From positions 993,994-1,057,993 of the forward strand of contig VXBA01005600.1 of the NCBI GenBank assembly GCA_013399895.1: 64,000 nucleotides of DNA, read 5' to 3'. The position numbers and the translations under genes were made by a program. The DNA is from Serilophus lunatus (taxonomy: Eukaryota > Chordata > Aves > Passeriformes > Eurylaimidae). Positions 63,283-64,000 of this stretch are shown one piece after another. The notes beneath the pieces were generated by a model. It ran no database searches and was not told the DNA's origin. It worked only from the letters and a program-made list of their open reading frames with translations. The first letter of the stretch is position 1. Every line of letters begins with the position of its first letter.

Positions 63283-64000
63283 GTGAGAGGTGGACGGGGA
63301 GATGGGTTTGTACAAGGACCAAGGTGGTGTTTAAAAAACCCCTGTGGAGTTTCTACTTCATTCACATAAAGTAGAGCCATTATGCTTCTCCTATAAAGCT
63401 GTTAACAAACTTTTAAGGAGAATGAGAAACACCCAGTTTTGATTCACATCGATCTCAAATCCCCTCTGAGCAAGTGAAAAGCCCTCTAAGCTGTCTAACA
63501 TGCTTTGGTGTTTTAAAATATTTTTTGCTGGGTTTTTTGACACTCTTAGTTTTCTCAGAAATCGAAACCCCAGTCCTCCTCTGTCAGAGGAGCTTTTGGC
63601 AGCAGGCTGTGTTAGCATGTGGCTGACCAGCCCACTGGCAGCATTAGTGAGTTTCTCTGGCTTTCAGCCCAAGCAGAGCTTTGTGGGGTGGCAGTGCCCT
63701 CTTCCCATGCCACTCTGTTGAAAGCAGTGTGGTACCTGAAGCACATCCCAGTCTGTGCAGTCACCTGGATTATCCATTTACTGTCTGTTTCAGTAGAACA
63801 CCTGGCCAAAGAGGGAGTTTGTGGGGTGCCCAGAGAGAGAACTGACCCAGGACACCCTAGTCCGAGATTTTCAGTTTTGCTGCCTTGAGCCATACAACCT
63901 CAGTCTGAGCAGCATAGTCTTTTCCTGTGTGGAGTCATTTATTTCGATGAAAGAGTTGCGATTGCTTGCAGAAGGGATGAATTCTGCAGGTAGGAACTGT
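63283..64000 (+). other. AFF1: AFF1 intron 11, cut by the window end
   Basis: It starts with donor GTGAGA. The next expected exon would encode a GEAERDCDNKK-like segment; I do not find it before 64000, so the intron continues out of the window. Confidence 0.88.

Noticed and set aside
62575..63322. Long minus-strand frames over exon 11 (up to 156 codons)
   Set aside because: They lie opposite a strongly supported AFF1 exon, and no known family is recognisable in their translation.

Overview
This window is vertebrate nuclear DNA, most likely from a bird. It shows spliced coding blocks with GT/AG junctions, a CpG-rich promoter, long AT-rich introns, and three short 3'-end fragments of CR1 LINE elements with the avian-type tail ending in ATTCTATGA-like sequence. 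A non-avian sauropsid is possible but less likely. I see no bacterial-type genes, operons, CRISPR arrays, tRNAs or rRNAs.

One gene explains the coding content: the 5' two thirds of AFF1 (AF4), read on the + strand. AFF1 is the scaffold of the super elongation complex (SEC), which brings P-TEFb, ELL and AF9/ENL to paused RNA polymerase II. I assembled 11 coding exons by hand from splice signals, reading phase and resemblance to human AFF1 as I remember it: 6476-6492, 30395-30515, 31007-32005, 52649-52693, 53764-53850, 54425-54461, 54822-54873, 59326-59380, 59512-59549, 60944-61100 and 62404-63282. Together they give 2487 nt, exactly 829 codons, with phase kept at every junction. The remaining exons (about 380 codons, judging from the roughly 1210-residue human protein) lie beyond base 64000.

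Layout: 1 to about 5900 is upstream intergenic DNA with one CR1 fragment. About 5917-6072 is an unusual A/C-rich tract. About 6066-6560 is a CpG island with the 5' leader, several short upstream ORFs and the start codon. 6493-30394 is intron 1 (23.9 kb). Exons 2 and 3 carry the P-TEFb-binding region and a SIAH-type degron. 32006-52648 is intron 3 (20.6 kb), the probable counterpart of the region where human MLL-AF4 breakpoints cluster. 52649-63282 holds the compact exon 4-11 cluster with the ELL-binding, serine-rich and AF9/ENL-binding segments. The window ends in intron 11.

The most notable observation is an 84-bp in-frame tandem duplication at the end of exon 3, which duplicates a 28-residue acidic/basic segment that I remember as single-copy in human AFF1. 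Secondary observations are upstream ORFs, a perfect 13-bp hairpin in intron 3, a long imperfect hairpin in intron 1, an inverted pair of CR1 tails in intron 7, a weak donor on the very short intron 8, and substitutions inside the AF9/ENL-binding motif. I found no undescribed multi-gene system; this is an ordinary but informative vertebrate locus.
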